NCBI GenBank assembly: GCA_002751075.1
Contig: NAOQ01000083.1
Span: forward strand, 103,403 to 167,402
Source: Ichthyophonus hoferi
Taxonomy: Eukaryota > Opisthokonta > Ichthyosporea > Ichthyophonida > Ichthyophonidae
Direction of reading: 5' to 3'
Length of the DNA: 64,000 bases
Position numbers and translations under genes: made by a program. The notes beneath the pieces are model-generated. The model saw only the letters and a program-made list of their open reading frames with translations. It searched no databases and was not told the origin of the DNA. Position 1 is the first letter of the stretch, and the number at the start of each line of letters is the position of its first letter. Positions 51,401 through 64,000 of the stretch are shown here, in pieces.

Positions 51401-52526
51401 GCTTGGATTCTAGTGATCAATCTAAATCGTTTAGTGCAAATATTGGTACGTTAAAGGCCAACCGACATCTTGACAGTTTTTCTATAAGTATTAAAGTTCA
51501 TTCCCTTCAAATCTTTTAAATTTTTCATCCTTAAAGTATTTCATATGTTAACGAACTGTCGATTGTTTGTCAATTATTTACTATCATTTTATTCGGTGGA
51601 TTCTAATTGATCTCATGATGTTATTGATTGTGTTATCCCGTGTAATTATATTCAGTATTAATCGTATTATCAACCATTCAGCGGGCTACATTGTTGGCTC
51701 CCGTGGTGAAACCATTCGTCGGTTAGAGTCCAATTCTGGCGCTAGAATTAGATTGTCGCAAGGCAAGTATTGTGTTAGATCTATATTTTATCCACTTAAA
51801 AATGGGTATGGCTATGATACATGTACGTTCTCAGAGAACTATTTTTGGTTTAATATATTATACCATTGCATTATTTATGTTTCCATTTTTCTATTATTTA
51901 GTAGGTTACTAAAACGAGTCTTGTACCTTTTTTCTCTCTCTCACTTTTTCACTTTTTTTTCTTTCTCCCTATAGTCCGTTGTCCATCTATATATTTAGTA
52001 CAATAAGCTGTGTTTAAGCTTGACGTTCCATTGCCGGTAGTCCTACTTGGTAGGGTTATAGTGGGTGGTGAGTTTGAGGATGTCGTTATTCTTATTTATT
52101 TTCTATGCTCCATTTCATGTTTTCACCCGTTGTTCTTTTTTTTCTGGTGCAGCGTAGTATAAGCATTACTTATATACGACACTTCGGTATATTTTTAAAA
52201 GACGATTTTTATTCGTTCTCAGCCAGTAAGCCACGAATTAAAGTTAAATAAAAGTATTGGTAATTTATAAAGTTTACCGTTTTTGCATTTAAATATGCTC
52301 AATAACTGGTCTAAATGGAAAATTAGATTCTAAATAATTTTAGTCACTACAATTGACAATGGTATTACATTAACAGACCAGTTTATCGATTCGGACATTT
52401 GTTTGGAAAGATTAACCACCGAGAAATTTTAATATCAAAAGTTAACTGCAGTTTATGAAAGGCTAATAAATACAGCACTAGTGTATTATGTGAATGCTAA
52501 GAAATTAGAGCGAGGAAAATAATATT

Positions 52527-52559
<33 letters not shown>

Positions 52560-52939
52560 NNNNNNNNNNNNNNNNNNNNNNNNNNNNNNNNNNNNNNNNN
52601 NNNNNNNNNNNNNNNNNNNNNNNNNNNNNNNNNNNNNNNNNNNNNNNNNNNNNNNNNNNNNNNNNNNNNNNNNNNNNNNNNNNNNNNNNNNNNNNNNNNN
52701 NNNNNNNNNNNNNNNNNNNNNNNNNNNNNNNNNNNNNNNNNNNNNNNNNNNNNNNNNNNNNNNNNNNNNNNNNNNNNNNNNNNNNNNNNNNNNNNNNNNN
52801 NNNNNNNNNNNNNNNNNNNNNNNNNNNNNNNNNNNNNNNNNNNNNNNNNNNNNNNNNNNNNNNNNNNNNNNNNNNNNNNNNNNNNNNNNNNNNNNNNNNN
52901 NNNNNNNNNNNNNNNNNNNNNNNNNNNNNNNNNNNNNNN

Positions 52940-52978
<39 letters not shown>

Positions 52979-55900
52979 GGCACATTATGTTTTGTGTGAT
53001 AACTGACCAGTTCTACTATGTACCATAGATGGGGGATCTACTCGCACAATTACCATCACTGGAACGGACGAGGCTATCGAAGCTGCTGCTGTACTGATTG
53101 AAGGAGTGATTACAACTGAGGTAAGGGGTCTTGTTTATATATATATACGCATATACCGGCATACACATACATGCTTATCTATGATTGGGTATATATCATG
53201 CAATGGCATAGTTTCACCTATTCTGATTGAGCCCCATCCCATTTCACATCAGAAGGAAAGGGCCAAGGCACGTCGTCCACAAGGAGAGGAGGAGGGAGAT
53301 GGCATTGAATTCCCTGATCGCATTGAGTTCTTGTGTGCTAGAACTCGGGTTGGCCTCATTATTGGTAGAGGTGGTGAAAAGATTAAAGATCTTCAGGATA
53401 AGAGTGGTGCGCGTATCCAGGTATTTATATGTATATGTGTATATGTATGTGGATATTGGCATGGTTTTACATAGTGACTATAGCATAGATTGGTATACCC
53501 AGGGGTGCTTTTTAGTAAAAGCACAGGCGGTGTACCTATTCGTATATAGATAGGTATTAGTATTGTAGACTGATAGGTTTGCAATCAATATTCTTATATG
53601 TACATGGCATTTCTCCTTGATATTTCCCCATTATTATCCCCCTCTCTGTTTCTGTTGGTATTGTAATTACTTTTTCCTAAGTGTCTTGTATTTAGATAAC
53701 CATTATACATCTTAAACATGATTAAAATGTGAAAAATAAATGCAGGCTGGCATTATGAATTGCATTGCATGGATTGCTAGTATTTGTTGATGAATATTTC
53801 AATTCTTATTTAATCACCTTGAAACACATAAGATTTCTTATAATATTCTTGTTTCTTTTTTATCTCTTTTTTTTTCTTCTGCCTACATCTCCACTTAGTT
53901 TAAAACTTGCGAAGTTGCCACATATTCATTTTGTTTGTATATTATGGGTAAGCATAAACAGAAGGATGCTATGATAAACAGGTCAATAATACATAGATGT
54001 GTACGAATATAATCCTCTCTCGCCTTCATGACACATATCCAATGGTAGGTGGTCCAGGAAGGACTTCCTCCTTATACAGAAGGCAAGCCTGTACTTTTGA
54101 TTGGCAGCCGTACTGCTGTTGAAACAGCGCGCCAGATGATCATAGATGTGATTGGTGATGGTTTTATCTTGCCATCCAACTATAGTCTTACCGTCTTCAA
54201 TAACCCTGATGGCTCAGGTATACTTTCCTTTATGTCTATATATTACCATTTATTAATGTTTTGGTTCTTTATCTTTCTATTTCTCACTTCCTTTTTCTCT
54301 ATATGTATATATCAGGCGGCTGTATGAATTGACAGCATTTCTTTTATTTTATCTTTAATCACTGTATACATACGCTCATATTGTAGGTATGCTAATAATG
54401 TGCGACATATGTACAGTGGTAGTAAAAGATTAGACCAAAGAATTGTGATACGAATAATATAGAGGCACATATATACGGAATCATGCATAAGTAGATGATC
54501 TGTACAACGATACCACGGACTTCTTTTTCTTGAAAACACTTAACATCTTTCTTCATGCTTGTCACAGTTAACATGGAGTTGCCCTCCGCTCTGGTGGGTA
54601 TTGTGATTGGTCGCCAAGGTGAAACTATCAAAGAGATTCAGACCGAAACCGAAGCTAAAATAGAACTCGGTCAAGGTATATATGTTTACGATCAATAATC
54701 TCCTACTAACCCTTTCTGGGTTTTTTGGTTGTGCCATAAGTTTGCCTTTTTTTTCCTTTTAAGCTAGCTATTATACTCTCTAACTTCCATTTGTTTTCTT
54801 TTTTAAAAAGCATTTTATTATTAAATAGGTTTATCAGTTGAGGCAGGGTGATGACTTTTCAATGAACCATTTTTAGCATTGTTCTATTGATTTTCTCTGA
54901 AAATATGGCTACTTCTATAGTAGAAAAACGTAATATACCAACAAACCAGAGCAATGAAAAGAAGAAATCAAAAAAAAAAATACGGTGGAAAAGTTTAAAC
55001 CCCACTGATTATCATGTTAGTCTTTTTTATGTGACTGGTTATTGATCATTTGATCTTGTCACCGCACGACTTTCATGTTTATTTATATATGTATGTATAT
55101 TGCAGTGTATCTGTGATAGCGTGAATAGATATTTATTTTCATCTATACAGACAATGGCGAACCTCTACGTAGTTTAGTAATTACTGGTCCCAAGGAGGGA
55201 GTTCGCCGTGCCTTTAGTAAAATCATGACCATTGTAGACGAGGTATGGTACCATGTTCTTGTGCTTTTTTGTTGTTTCATTTCCCTTTCCTTTTGGGTGG
55301 GAATTTTTGGTTTATTTCGAAAGGGAGAGATATATTTGCCGTGTAGATTACTATTATTAATTGATTTTATTGTAGTTTTGGGCTGAATGTATGATAGGCA
55401 TTTGTATGTATTACTAATATAGTAGGGTAATAACTGTGATATTACATTACGAAGTTGGAAACATTTTGTGGATGTGTTTATGTGTTTGCTGATTATGTAT
55501 TTGGAGTAGGTCAGATATCTAACGTTGTAAAGATCTGATATAGATTATAAGTAATTATTATTATCGTGCCAAACTTGTGGCTCCATCAAAGTACATAAGA
55601 GCAACTAAGATTATCTTATATTCCCTTATATACAGCCACAACTATTTGTCACATACCGCTTTATTCTTTATTGTGTCTGTCAGCTCTACCCATTTTTACT
55701 TGTCAATGACTTGTTCTTATTTTCTTTTTTTTCTTCTTTTGTTTAACTACATGGGTAGTATGATGGTATAGTACTGTAGCATAAACATATGTGATATATT
55801 TCCGTTGTTTAGTTACTTGCTTACTGTGCAAGTCATGTGGTGACGGCTTGTAATAATTGAGATATAATCTTGGCTCCGATACTTAGCTTTCTAAATGCTG

Positions 55901-58900
55901 CATGGGTTGTGATGGTAGCTGGGGCTTGGTTATATGCAATAACGTTTGTTACCATTGTAAAAATTATTATTTTGAGGATTAAAATTAAATAACTTGGCAG
56001 GATTCAGGTTTTTGAGCTACGCTTACAAGGTAGTAGTGCTTTAAAATTACTTAATAGTCAAATTGGGCTAGTAATTGACGGTTTCGATTGTACAATTCTC
56101 CGGTTTGTAGTCCCAAAAGGCAAGCTTTGTCAAATATAAAAGTAGATGAAAGCAGAGTTTTGATGTTGGGCACAAAAAATCCCACTCTGGTGATGATGTC
56201 ATTGCTAACATGTGATTGGTGCATGGTGCATAGTCAAAGCGTCGTGATGAGTCACTTGGTCGTGGATTTGGAGCTAACATGCCAGTACACACTGAGACAC
56301 ATGCTTTCCATATCTCGATTAAGGTTGTCGGTCTGGTAATTGGCAGAGGTATTGTTTTCCCTATTGTTTTTTATTTCACTGTTTCTCTTTCTCTTTATCC
56401 ATTGTTTTTATCCTGTCAGACTTCTAGTTGTATTAAAATGGTTGTTTGAATGAATTGTTTTTTAAAATAATAAATATGTAAAGATAAAATTTATTTTTTT
56501 CGATCCATTTGTAGATTTCCAACGCAAAAACTTCATTCATATATTAATCATTAACACGGAGATAGTACTTGGTTTTTGCTTTGGTGTGTGTATGGTCAGG
56601 AGATGCATGAGTGTAGGTTTGTTGATTGTTTGGCATTGTAGTGTGGTTGAGAAATATTTGTGTGTGCCAATGACACAGGTTGGTGGACATGAATAGTAGT
56701 AATGCATAAAAGAAAGGGATATGAATGAGGACATTATGGTAATACATCAAGATCATTACGTGTTTATTCTGGCTTGCACATTGTGCTATTTAGAATGCTT
56801 AAGATGTTTACTGGTGAGGTTGTTAGTTATCTTCCATATTATAACCATACCATTGCGAGGTGTAGGTGGTGAAACCATTCACGCTATTCAAGACCAAACC
56901 GGAGCTAAGGTGCAATTGGAGAACAACGCGCCCCCCAATGCCCTTGAAAAACGATTCATTATTACAGGTATATATGAACGTTATATATATATAGAATTTG
57001 TAGTGCTTAAAATATGAGCGAGGATAATATAAGATAGTATCAAATAAGCATTGTGTAATACACTATTTAATATCCTGACCATGATGTACCCCTTTTTCCC
57101 CCTAGGTACAATGGAGCAGATTGAACACGCCAAGACAATGATCTGGGAAAGAGTAGGAGATGTAAGTGTTGGGATATATGTTTTGTATTGTATTATAAAT
57201 AATACCACTTGGTTGTATGAGTGTTGTATCATGCATAGTATTAATTAATTGCTTTTCGGTTACTATTTATTGTGATATAATTGAAATAACATGCCCGATT
57301 GGGTATGGGTTATGAAGTATGTTACAGTGTACTTCCTACATCCACCGGTTTAAATGTCCATAATCTACAGATATATTTTATTTTTATGTTTATATATTAC
57401 AGAGAAGTAAATCTGAAAAGATAAGGTGTTGCTACTATTCATAGCTGTGAGTTGCCGTAAGATACTTGGGTTAGTCTGGGGGAAAGAGATGTTTTTTGTG
57501 AGTTTTTTTTCTTTGATATTTACATGAATCAAGTGATGGTATGTATGTTAACGTGTTTTTTATATGAGCATTGAATTTTGTCCAACACTTCTTTCCCGAT
57601 GATACCTAGAACATCATATATGTACTCGGTGTAAATTAAACTACTTACGCCGTTCTAGCTTCCTCTATATATGTTTTTTCATTGTCTAATCCCCAGATTC
57701 ATAACAAATGCTATCATAACTAACCATGCTTTTTATAATTAATATCCCAGGGCCCCATGCCTATGTCATACAATTTGAATGCGGGACAAGGTGGCTTCCC
57801 TATGGTACAGCGTGGTTATCCTCAACAACACAACCCAATGAATGGCGGGTATGTTAATGAGATATCATATGGCAGTTATGATTCTGAATGATTTTGTTGG
57901 TGTCACGTTGCTATGGACCATTTGTGTGTACATGTGGTGCAGCAGGGATTATATATTACCAGATGTCGCTCTTAATTAAACATTAACTTGTAATAGCAAT
58001 AGCATTTGCCATTACTAATTGATTTTTTTTTTTGGACAGTTACGGTAACCCAGGCTATGGCGTCCCACCCATGCGACAGTTCGGTACGTGTTTATGTTTT
58101 GCTAAAACCCCCTTATATACATTAAGTATGTAATGTAATAATATAAATCATATAGCATAAATACGTTATGCTCCAAGATCGTGTTAATTAAAAGGTCTAA
58201 GGACACTACTATTCATTAAATATAACATATTCTTATTTATATATTTATTACTTTATCACAATATGACTAAATTGGGTAGTATAATCAATGATAGATCCCA
58301 TCAAGCACATCATGGCAAGAAGAATTACTCTACTCTACTCTACTCTACCTTATTCTACTATACCTTACTCCATGCTGATGTCATATGGGTTACAGGGAAC
58401 TGGGACAATCAACGACAGAGTCCCTATCAGAATGGCTGGGGTGCCATGCAGCAACAGGGCCAATCTCCTGGTAGGTTATGTTTTCATATTCTTTCCCCTG
58501 TCATATTTATCCGTATATATTATAGTTAAGACCGCAATTTTCCTAATTTGCATGTTAATATCATACTTAACTTTGATGGCTGTGCCGTCAATTTGTTGCC
58601 TTTCTAAGGAGAGTAGTGCATGATCTAAGTAATCTGTGATTAGCTTTCGTTTAATTCCTTGGCTTATAATGTTTTGGCGCTTTTTGGCGCCTGCCAAGTC
58701 ATATCTAGTAGAAAGTATAATTTAAAATTGTTTAAGGCTTACGATATTTCAACACTACGTATGGCCAGTTGGTTAAGTAAGCGTATGTGTATGTGTATGT
58801 ATGTACTGATTGAGATCAACCTATATATTGTATTTACTAATTAGTTCAGTGCATTGCAGTTATTTAAATACTCTTTCATCGCTAATTTTAATTTATCCAT

Positions 58901-61206
58901 ATACTTAGTAATGTCCCTAGATTGAGTATATATGAAAAGTCGTCCTAAAATCATCACAAGAGACAAGTCAGTAATTAGATCTCTATAATGGTATTGCTTC
59001 AAGATATTCAACGACTTCATTACGTTTATTTATAAATAAACTAGCTACTGGAGACTTGTATTATATATTAGTATTACACATACATGCTTGCATATCGGTA
59101 CATATCCCATTATCTTTAACGAAGTTTCCCCATGAGCACCAATCACTAGGACTGGAAGTAACCTAAAGTCAAATCGAAAGCTTAACTTTCATACTCTTGT
59201 CATCATTCTCTCCATTATTTTGGGTTAGGAATTCTAAAAGAAACACACGAAAGGCACCTGTGCAACCTTACTTCCGACCTTGATTATTACACATACATGC
59301 TTATTATTCACTATTATCTTTAATATGGGACCACCATCACCAAATATCACGCTAATTTCTCACAGTCCCCCCCCCCTACCCTACCCTGACCTTACAGCTA
59401 TGGCTCAGAACACATCATCGCCAGCGCAAACCCCTCAGCAGGACCAATGGGCGGCGGCATGGCAACAATACTATCAACAACAAGCCAGTGGGAATCCATC
59501 TCCCAACGGAAATGTGAACGCCACTGCCACTGCTACTGCTACTGCCACTGCTGCCAACGCTGCACCCGGTCAAAATGTCGACTACTCACAACAGTGGGGT
59601 AGGTGCTCTTAATACTAATTTTTTTGGTGGCCTATATTGGTTTTTTTTGGTTGAATCGCTGTTTGGAAATGTGCTGCAGGGTATCGCTACTAATAAACCC
59701 TCTTTGTCATATATTATATTATTTATATTGGATAATATTATACTTTATGTCTTTTTATTCTTTTACTCCGTATGAAGCATTTATAATTCCAATGATTTAA
59801 GGTGTTGGCCAGATGCAAGTAGTAAGCACCTATAAGGTCAATGCCATTTTTATATATATATTCATTCGCAAGACGAAAAAAGACAAACGAATATAAAAGA
59901 GTTTTATATACTCGGGTAAAGATGCACGTATTTTTTCTTTTTCCTGTGCTTCTTGTGTCTTTTATCTTATGCTTGTATTTACATTTACTAATCATTCATA
60001 TCTTATTTCTTCTGTTTGGTCAGAGCTTGAACCGCTCATTTGAATGGAGCATATTGTAATATTTTAAAAATATTATTTTCTTTTTTAGTGTCTTGGTTTC
60101 CTGCTTATGTTTTCCTCTTCGTTTTTCCCCTTTATTCTTTTCCAACTTATGTTTCTTTTGCTTTTTTCTTTTTTAGTTTGTTTTTTATTCCGTCTTACCT
60201 CTTCTTTAATAATATAGTTACTATATTCAGACTCGAGCCAAAAACAAATAAAAATAAATGTATGATGGAAAATGTGTATATTGATTTATTTATTTTTCCT
60301 CAGCTGATTACTACAAAGCTCAGCAGCAACAGCAACAACAAGGTACTCAGCCAGCCCAGACACAGCCCGATCAAGCACAACAGCCGCGTACGGTATGTGA
60401 AGAAAAAGAGTAATCTATATATTAGAGAAAAAGAATAGCATGATATAGGAGGGTGTGACGATTGGGAGGACTACTTTATAGAAAATGTGGTGTTTGATTG
60501 TCTCAACACATTTAAGTAACGTATGTAACTGATCAAATTTCAATGACCCTACATATAGTTTTATATGGGCAAGAAGCGAAATTAATAGGATAAGAGAAAG
60601 ATGAAAATGTGCTCACACTCTATCCTCCTAATCTCCGGTTTCTTTCTTTATTTTGCCTACACCATGACTTGGGAGCCAATAATTATGTCAATCGCTATCT
60701 GCTTACATTGCTTTTCAGTGCATAATACCAACTAGGATACGTTATTTTACCTGGAGCGCTATGTAATACATTATTGTGATGCTTCTTAATCATATTGATC
60801 TTGCGAAGAGATCTGCACCTGTTTGCCCAAGGTTCTGATAAAAACAAATGAACATCAATACCCCCATTAATAATCGTTTAAATTTTCATAGCAGTAGGTC
60901 ACTGTGCTCCACATAGCATGTTTTACAATTACAATTTTTAATTTAAAGCTTTGTAGCTACTGCTTGTGATACCATGAGTTCATACCCTCTTCATGAAAAT
61001 TGACTTTTCAATTTTAATCTGCCTAGTCCTCGGTCTAGAAAATAATTATCTATAACATCATGTTTGTGAATTACTGTTATCATGAGTTGATGTTAATTAT
61101 AATCTAATACTTGGTGGCCATGCAGTGGACTCCTGAAGAGGTGGCACAATATTATGCTGCCCAGGGGCAACAAGCGCAAGGCCAAGGTCAAGGCGCAGCG
61201 CAGTGA
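48499..61206 (+). CDS. FUBP/KHSRP-like protein with four KH domains
   Basis: Homologue of far-upstream-element / KH-type splicing regulatory proteins, which bind ssDNA and AU-rich RNA in the nucleus. Exons: 48499-48525, 49368-49593, 49875-49953, 50603-50673, 51656-51762, 53029-53120, 53253-53420, 54049-54217, 54568-54675, 55151-55242, 56234-56348, 56866-56967, 57106-57161, 57751-57848, 58040-58083, 58396-58470, 59398-59598, 60304-60392, 61126-61206; about 670 residues. An acidic N-terminus and a basic KRTRSEDE...AAKKANT stretch (likely NLS) precede KH1 (GYIVGSRGET), KH2 (GLIIGRGGEK), KH3 (GIVIGRQGET) and KH4 (GLVIGRGGET, split by an intron). All GXXG loops are intact. The Gln/Gly-rich tail holds FUBP-type Tyr motifs (WAAAWQQYYQQQ, ADYYKAQ, EVAQYYAAQ) and an Ala-Thr repeat. 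Phase fails only between exons 4 and 5, so a small exon is probably missing there. The intron after KH1's first half has a GC donor and contains an assembly gap. Confidence 0.85.
52530..52970. other. Assembly gap (380 N) inside a TA repeat
   Basis: N at 52560-52939, flanked on both sides by (TA)n, within the intron that splits KH1. The gap is probably due to the repeat. Open frames across it are artefacts. Confidence 0.99.
58672..58690 (+). promoter_or_regulatory. Tandem E2F-like TTTTGGCGC motifs in an intron
   Basis: TTTTGGCGC occurs twice, at 58672-58680 and 58682-58690, inside the intron after exon 16 of the FUBP-like gene. Each contains TTTGGCGC, which fits the E2F consensus TTTSSCGC. 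Function is unproven. Confidence 0.25.
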
Positions 61207-62398
61207 AAGATGCAATGAGAATTTCACCTTAGCCGTCTGACAACCACAAAAATATTGTTGGAATGGGGTTGATTTTTTTTTTGTTAATTTAATGATATTT
61301 GTTGATAAAGCTGTGAACTTGTATTTGTCTGTTACAGTATGAGTTATGTATTGGCAACTTAATAATAATATGTCTTGGCTTGTCTTAGGGGCATACAGTT
61401 TTCGTACTATCTATTTGAATATGAAAATGTAGTAGGAAATGCTGCATCTACATAATCAATGCTACCGCTTGAGTTTTTTCTTTTAACTGTAATAGAATTT
61501 ACTTATGACTTACCGTAAAATCCTGTAATTTTGGTTACTCGAGTATTCGGATATGGTTTATTTCACTTAAGGGGACATAACATGGACTGTAATGCTTATT
61601 CCCCATAAAAAAGTGATAGCGCTATGACGCCACGGAAGTCGTATTGTAAACTTGTTTACAGGACCATGTTATATTGGTTTTCGGGGCCTGTGGTCTATGA
61701 TTAAAGCTTATCAAAACTAGACCCTCACTTCTTATGGACTGTTTTGGATTTATTATTACATACTGTTACTAATATTTTAGAAAATAATTTGATTTGCTCA
61801 TATTTATATACTGAAGTTTTAATGTCTTCCTTAATATATAAATGTAGTGAGGAGCTATACATGCTGCTAATGCATACAGATATATCATCTTAATACTATC
61901 AGAAGTCTAAATGTGAAATGTGTTCTTCATAAAATATTTATATTGATCTTTCTCTGACTTGCATGTATATTGCAGACACTACATGTTGGTAAGCTCATTC
62001 AACTAGTACTATTTATTTTACTAACAATATTTACGAATTTAGCCTTTGTTTTCATAATATTCAGGTAGTCCCTTCCCTGACCCAAATATAAGTTTTCTGT
62101 AGTCTTGTAACTTCTTCACTTGTGTTGTACATCATGTAGACAGCTCAGCATGCTTCCAGTTCAGGGAAATAAGTACACGAAATAGCTTTAATCGGGGCTT
62201 AAACGTTGCTGCATGGCATTTTAATGTCGATTAAACATCAAGATTACTACGTAATTGTTACGACATGTAACTCGCCTAAAATTACTTTCGTAAGAAAGTA
62301 TAATTTGGCATGTTTGGTTTGCCAACACGCAATGAGAATCAGATATCAAGATACTTTAGGGCAGAACGGTTCAACCTTTACTACGATATGTGAGAGTT
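61207..62398. other. 3' region of the FUBP-like gene, no other gene
   Basis: The 3' UTR of the FUBP-like gene starts here; ATTAAA at 61700-61705 is a candidate polyadenylation signal. The remainder shows no coding exon. Confidence 0.4.
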
Positions 62399-63079
62399 CT
62401 AGTGATGCTTAAATCTTGTAAAAATATCTTCGGCTGTGCTAGCAGTAGACGCAATACTTAATGCTGATCCGCTTTCAATAGAAGACAATGTAATTGCAGG
62501 TGTATATGCTGATTCTATTTCTAATCGTTTGTTGCGGTTGTATTCAGCTATTACTGGAGATATTCCTGCTTTAGTTTGTTTAGGCGCGATAGTGCCTATG
62601 GCCCAATGTGTGTTGTTAGACTCAAAAGTTGCTAAACAATTCTCAGTGTTGTTGTTAGGAGAAAGATTATCAGAACACTGGCGCTTATTCTTATGTGCTA
62701 GTACTGATCTAGACATAACAATAAAGATATGATGATTATAGAATACAGAACAAGTATTTTTTAATTATTAATATAAATGATATATATGTAAGAAATGCAA
62801 GTCTTTGTCTTTTAATAGTTGAAAAGTTGTTAACCGTGTTTGTTATTAGTTGCTTTCATTCCCTTTATCCTTTCAGCAACATGCGTTTATCGCGAGTATC
62901 GATCACAGCTCGGTTCATCTATGTCAATGGGACCGATCGTAAAAAAACCGTTCACAGAAGACCACTGAGGGCCACTAGGATTATCTTACCTTGTCTAAAT
63001 GATCTACGTACTAGCTTGATATAACAATATGTGGTTCCGCTTGTTGTTGTTAGAAGTTCGTATCTCCATCTCTGGCATG

Positions 63080-64000
63080 CATGTTGTTTTACTAACTATT
63101 GTCCTGTGGGCATGTCATCGTCGCTGTTGTCATCTGAAGAATCTGCTGCATTCTCTCCCACTGACTTAGGGAGGTCTTTGGGGCCTGTTTGAGGTTGAAA
63201 ATTGGCGGCAGGAATGAGTGACACGGTGTTGTTAGAGGATTCAGCTCTCCCATACTCTAGAGACGATGATGGATAAGAAGTTGGTTCTCCTTCTGCTGTC
63301 ACGTTTTCGGTGAGAATATCTGCCCACGTTATCTGGAAGAGATCTTGTTTGACGTTTTTGGATTGTTGTTTTGCATAAGGGAACTGTCCTTTGAAAAAGA
63401 TAATGTTGCGCCTGGTGGTGATTCTACAGGTAGCCCAGTCCATTACAATCCATCCTAATTTTAGAATATCATTTTCTAAAAATAGTCCTAGCGTCATCTA
63501 GGAAAGAACTTCGCCTTAATGGCAATGCCATCGAGCATATAGTAAACTTTATGACAGTCGTTCTACTGGAGGCCCTGTTTTTGTGCCCTAGTTTGCATGG
63601 TACCGTTTCACTGGATGCGGCTACGGTTGGGCTCATGTTGAATATGGAATGTCGCGCGGAGAGCGTAACTCTATATCTGGGTTGGAATGTTTGCCTGAAT
63701 TATGGACGTAATTGACATTTTGCAGTAGCAAATCATTCGCTCGCTCATGAGTAATGCCCTCCTCACGAAAGTACTTCTGGAATTCTCGGACAAGATATTC
63801 ACGTCCTTATCAGGAAATAGGTGGGCAATTTTAAGATACACATGTAAGGATTCCACTGCTGCTTTGAACGTACGAAAACATTTAGGAACATCGCTTTTCT
63901 GGTTCATGCCAAACGCAGTTGTATAGGCGTAAAATTGTCAACAAACGTCACAATCCAGCAGAAGTTTTCTACGGATTTTCTCCGTAGATTGATGACGTCA
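63080..64000 (-). mobile_element. Ty1/copia fossil, integrase region, at the window edge
   Basis: On the minus strand the edge of the window reads as a copia-type integrase core (about 64000-63660) followed by the integrase C-terminal region and an acidic Ser/Asp linker (63497-63096). The element enters from beyond the window. Decayed continuation down to about 62400 is possible but not recognisable. It is broken by several interruptions. It appears somewhat better preserved than the copy at 9070-11340, so it may be younger. Confidence 0.7.

Noticed and set aside
62399-62732. Opposed open frames on both strands
   Set aside because: Both stay open over about 100 codons, but neither resembles a known protein; may be decayed element sequence.

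Overview
The window is AT-rich eukaryotic nuclear DNA. It has long introns with GT-AG splice sites (donors mostly GTAGGT or GTATGT), many TA and CA microsatellites, three assembly gaps (N runs), and decayed retroelements. Gene content is a PP2A B56 regulatory subunit, a TRIC-type cation channel, a four-KH FUBP/KHSRP-type nucleic-acid-binding protein, and a pentatricopeptide-repeat (PPR) protein joined to a DEDDy 3'-5' exonuclease. This points to an intron-rich unicellular eukaryote, perhaps on the opisthokont side (an early fungus or unicellular holozoan). That placement is an inference with low confidence.

Layout. 1-3685: intergenic, simple repeats and a small GC-rich hairpin island. 3686-5626 (+): B56 subunit in one uninterrupted exon. 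5627-15470: gene-poor; a 1.3 kb element with terminal inverted repeats (7303-8618), a decayed Ty1/copia fossil (about 9070-11340, minus), a gap and a tRNA-Thr-like pseudogene. 15471-20271 (-): seven-exon TRIC channel gene, assembled by splice phase. 20272-22308: intergenic, with a 71-bp tandem duplication and a strong RNA-like hairpin. 22309-27629 (-): five-exon gene for an 820-residue protein of unknown function with a disordered NPF-containing N-terminus, a Gly/Ala hydrophobic hairpin and two C-terminal zinc-ribbon-like modules. 28886-47312 (-): a 21-exon gene whose exons join in one frame to 1205 residues, PPR motifs at the N-terminus and a complete DEDDy exonuclease domain at the C-terminus. 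47313-48498: shared divergent upstream region. 48499-61206 (+): a gene of at least 19 exons for the FUBP/KHSRP-like protein. About 63080-64000 (-): a second copia fossil running off the window edge.

The most notable object is the PPR-DEDDy exonuclease. PPR arrays bind RNA by sequence and DEDDy domains of the EXD3/Mut-7 type trim RNA 3' ends, so the fusion suggests a sequence-guided RNA 3' exonuclease. It is transcribed divergently from the FUBP/KHSRP gene, also an RNA/ssDNA-binding factor, so the two may share a promoter region. All exon structures here were read by eye from splice motifs, phase and homology; no transcript data were available.
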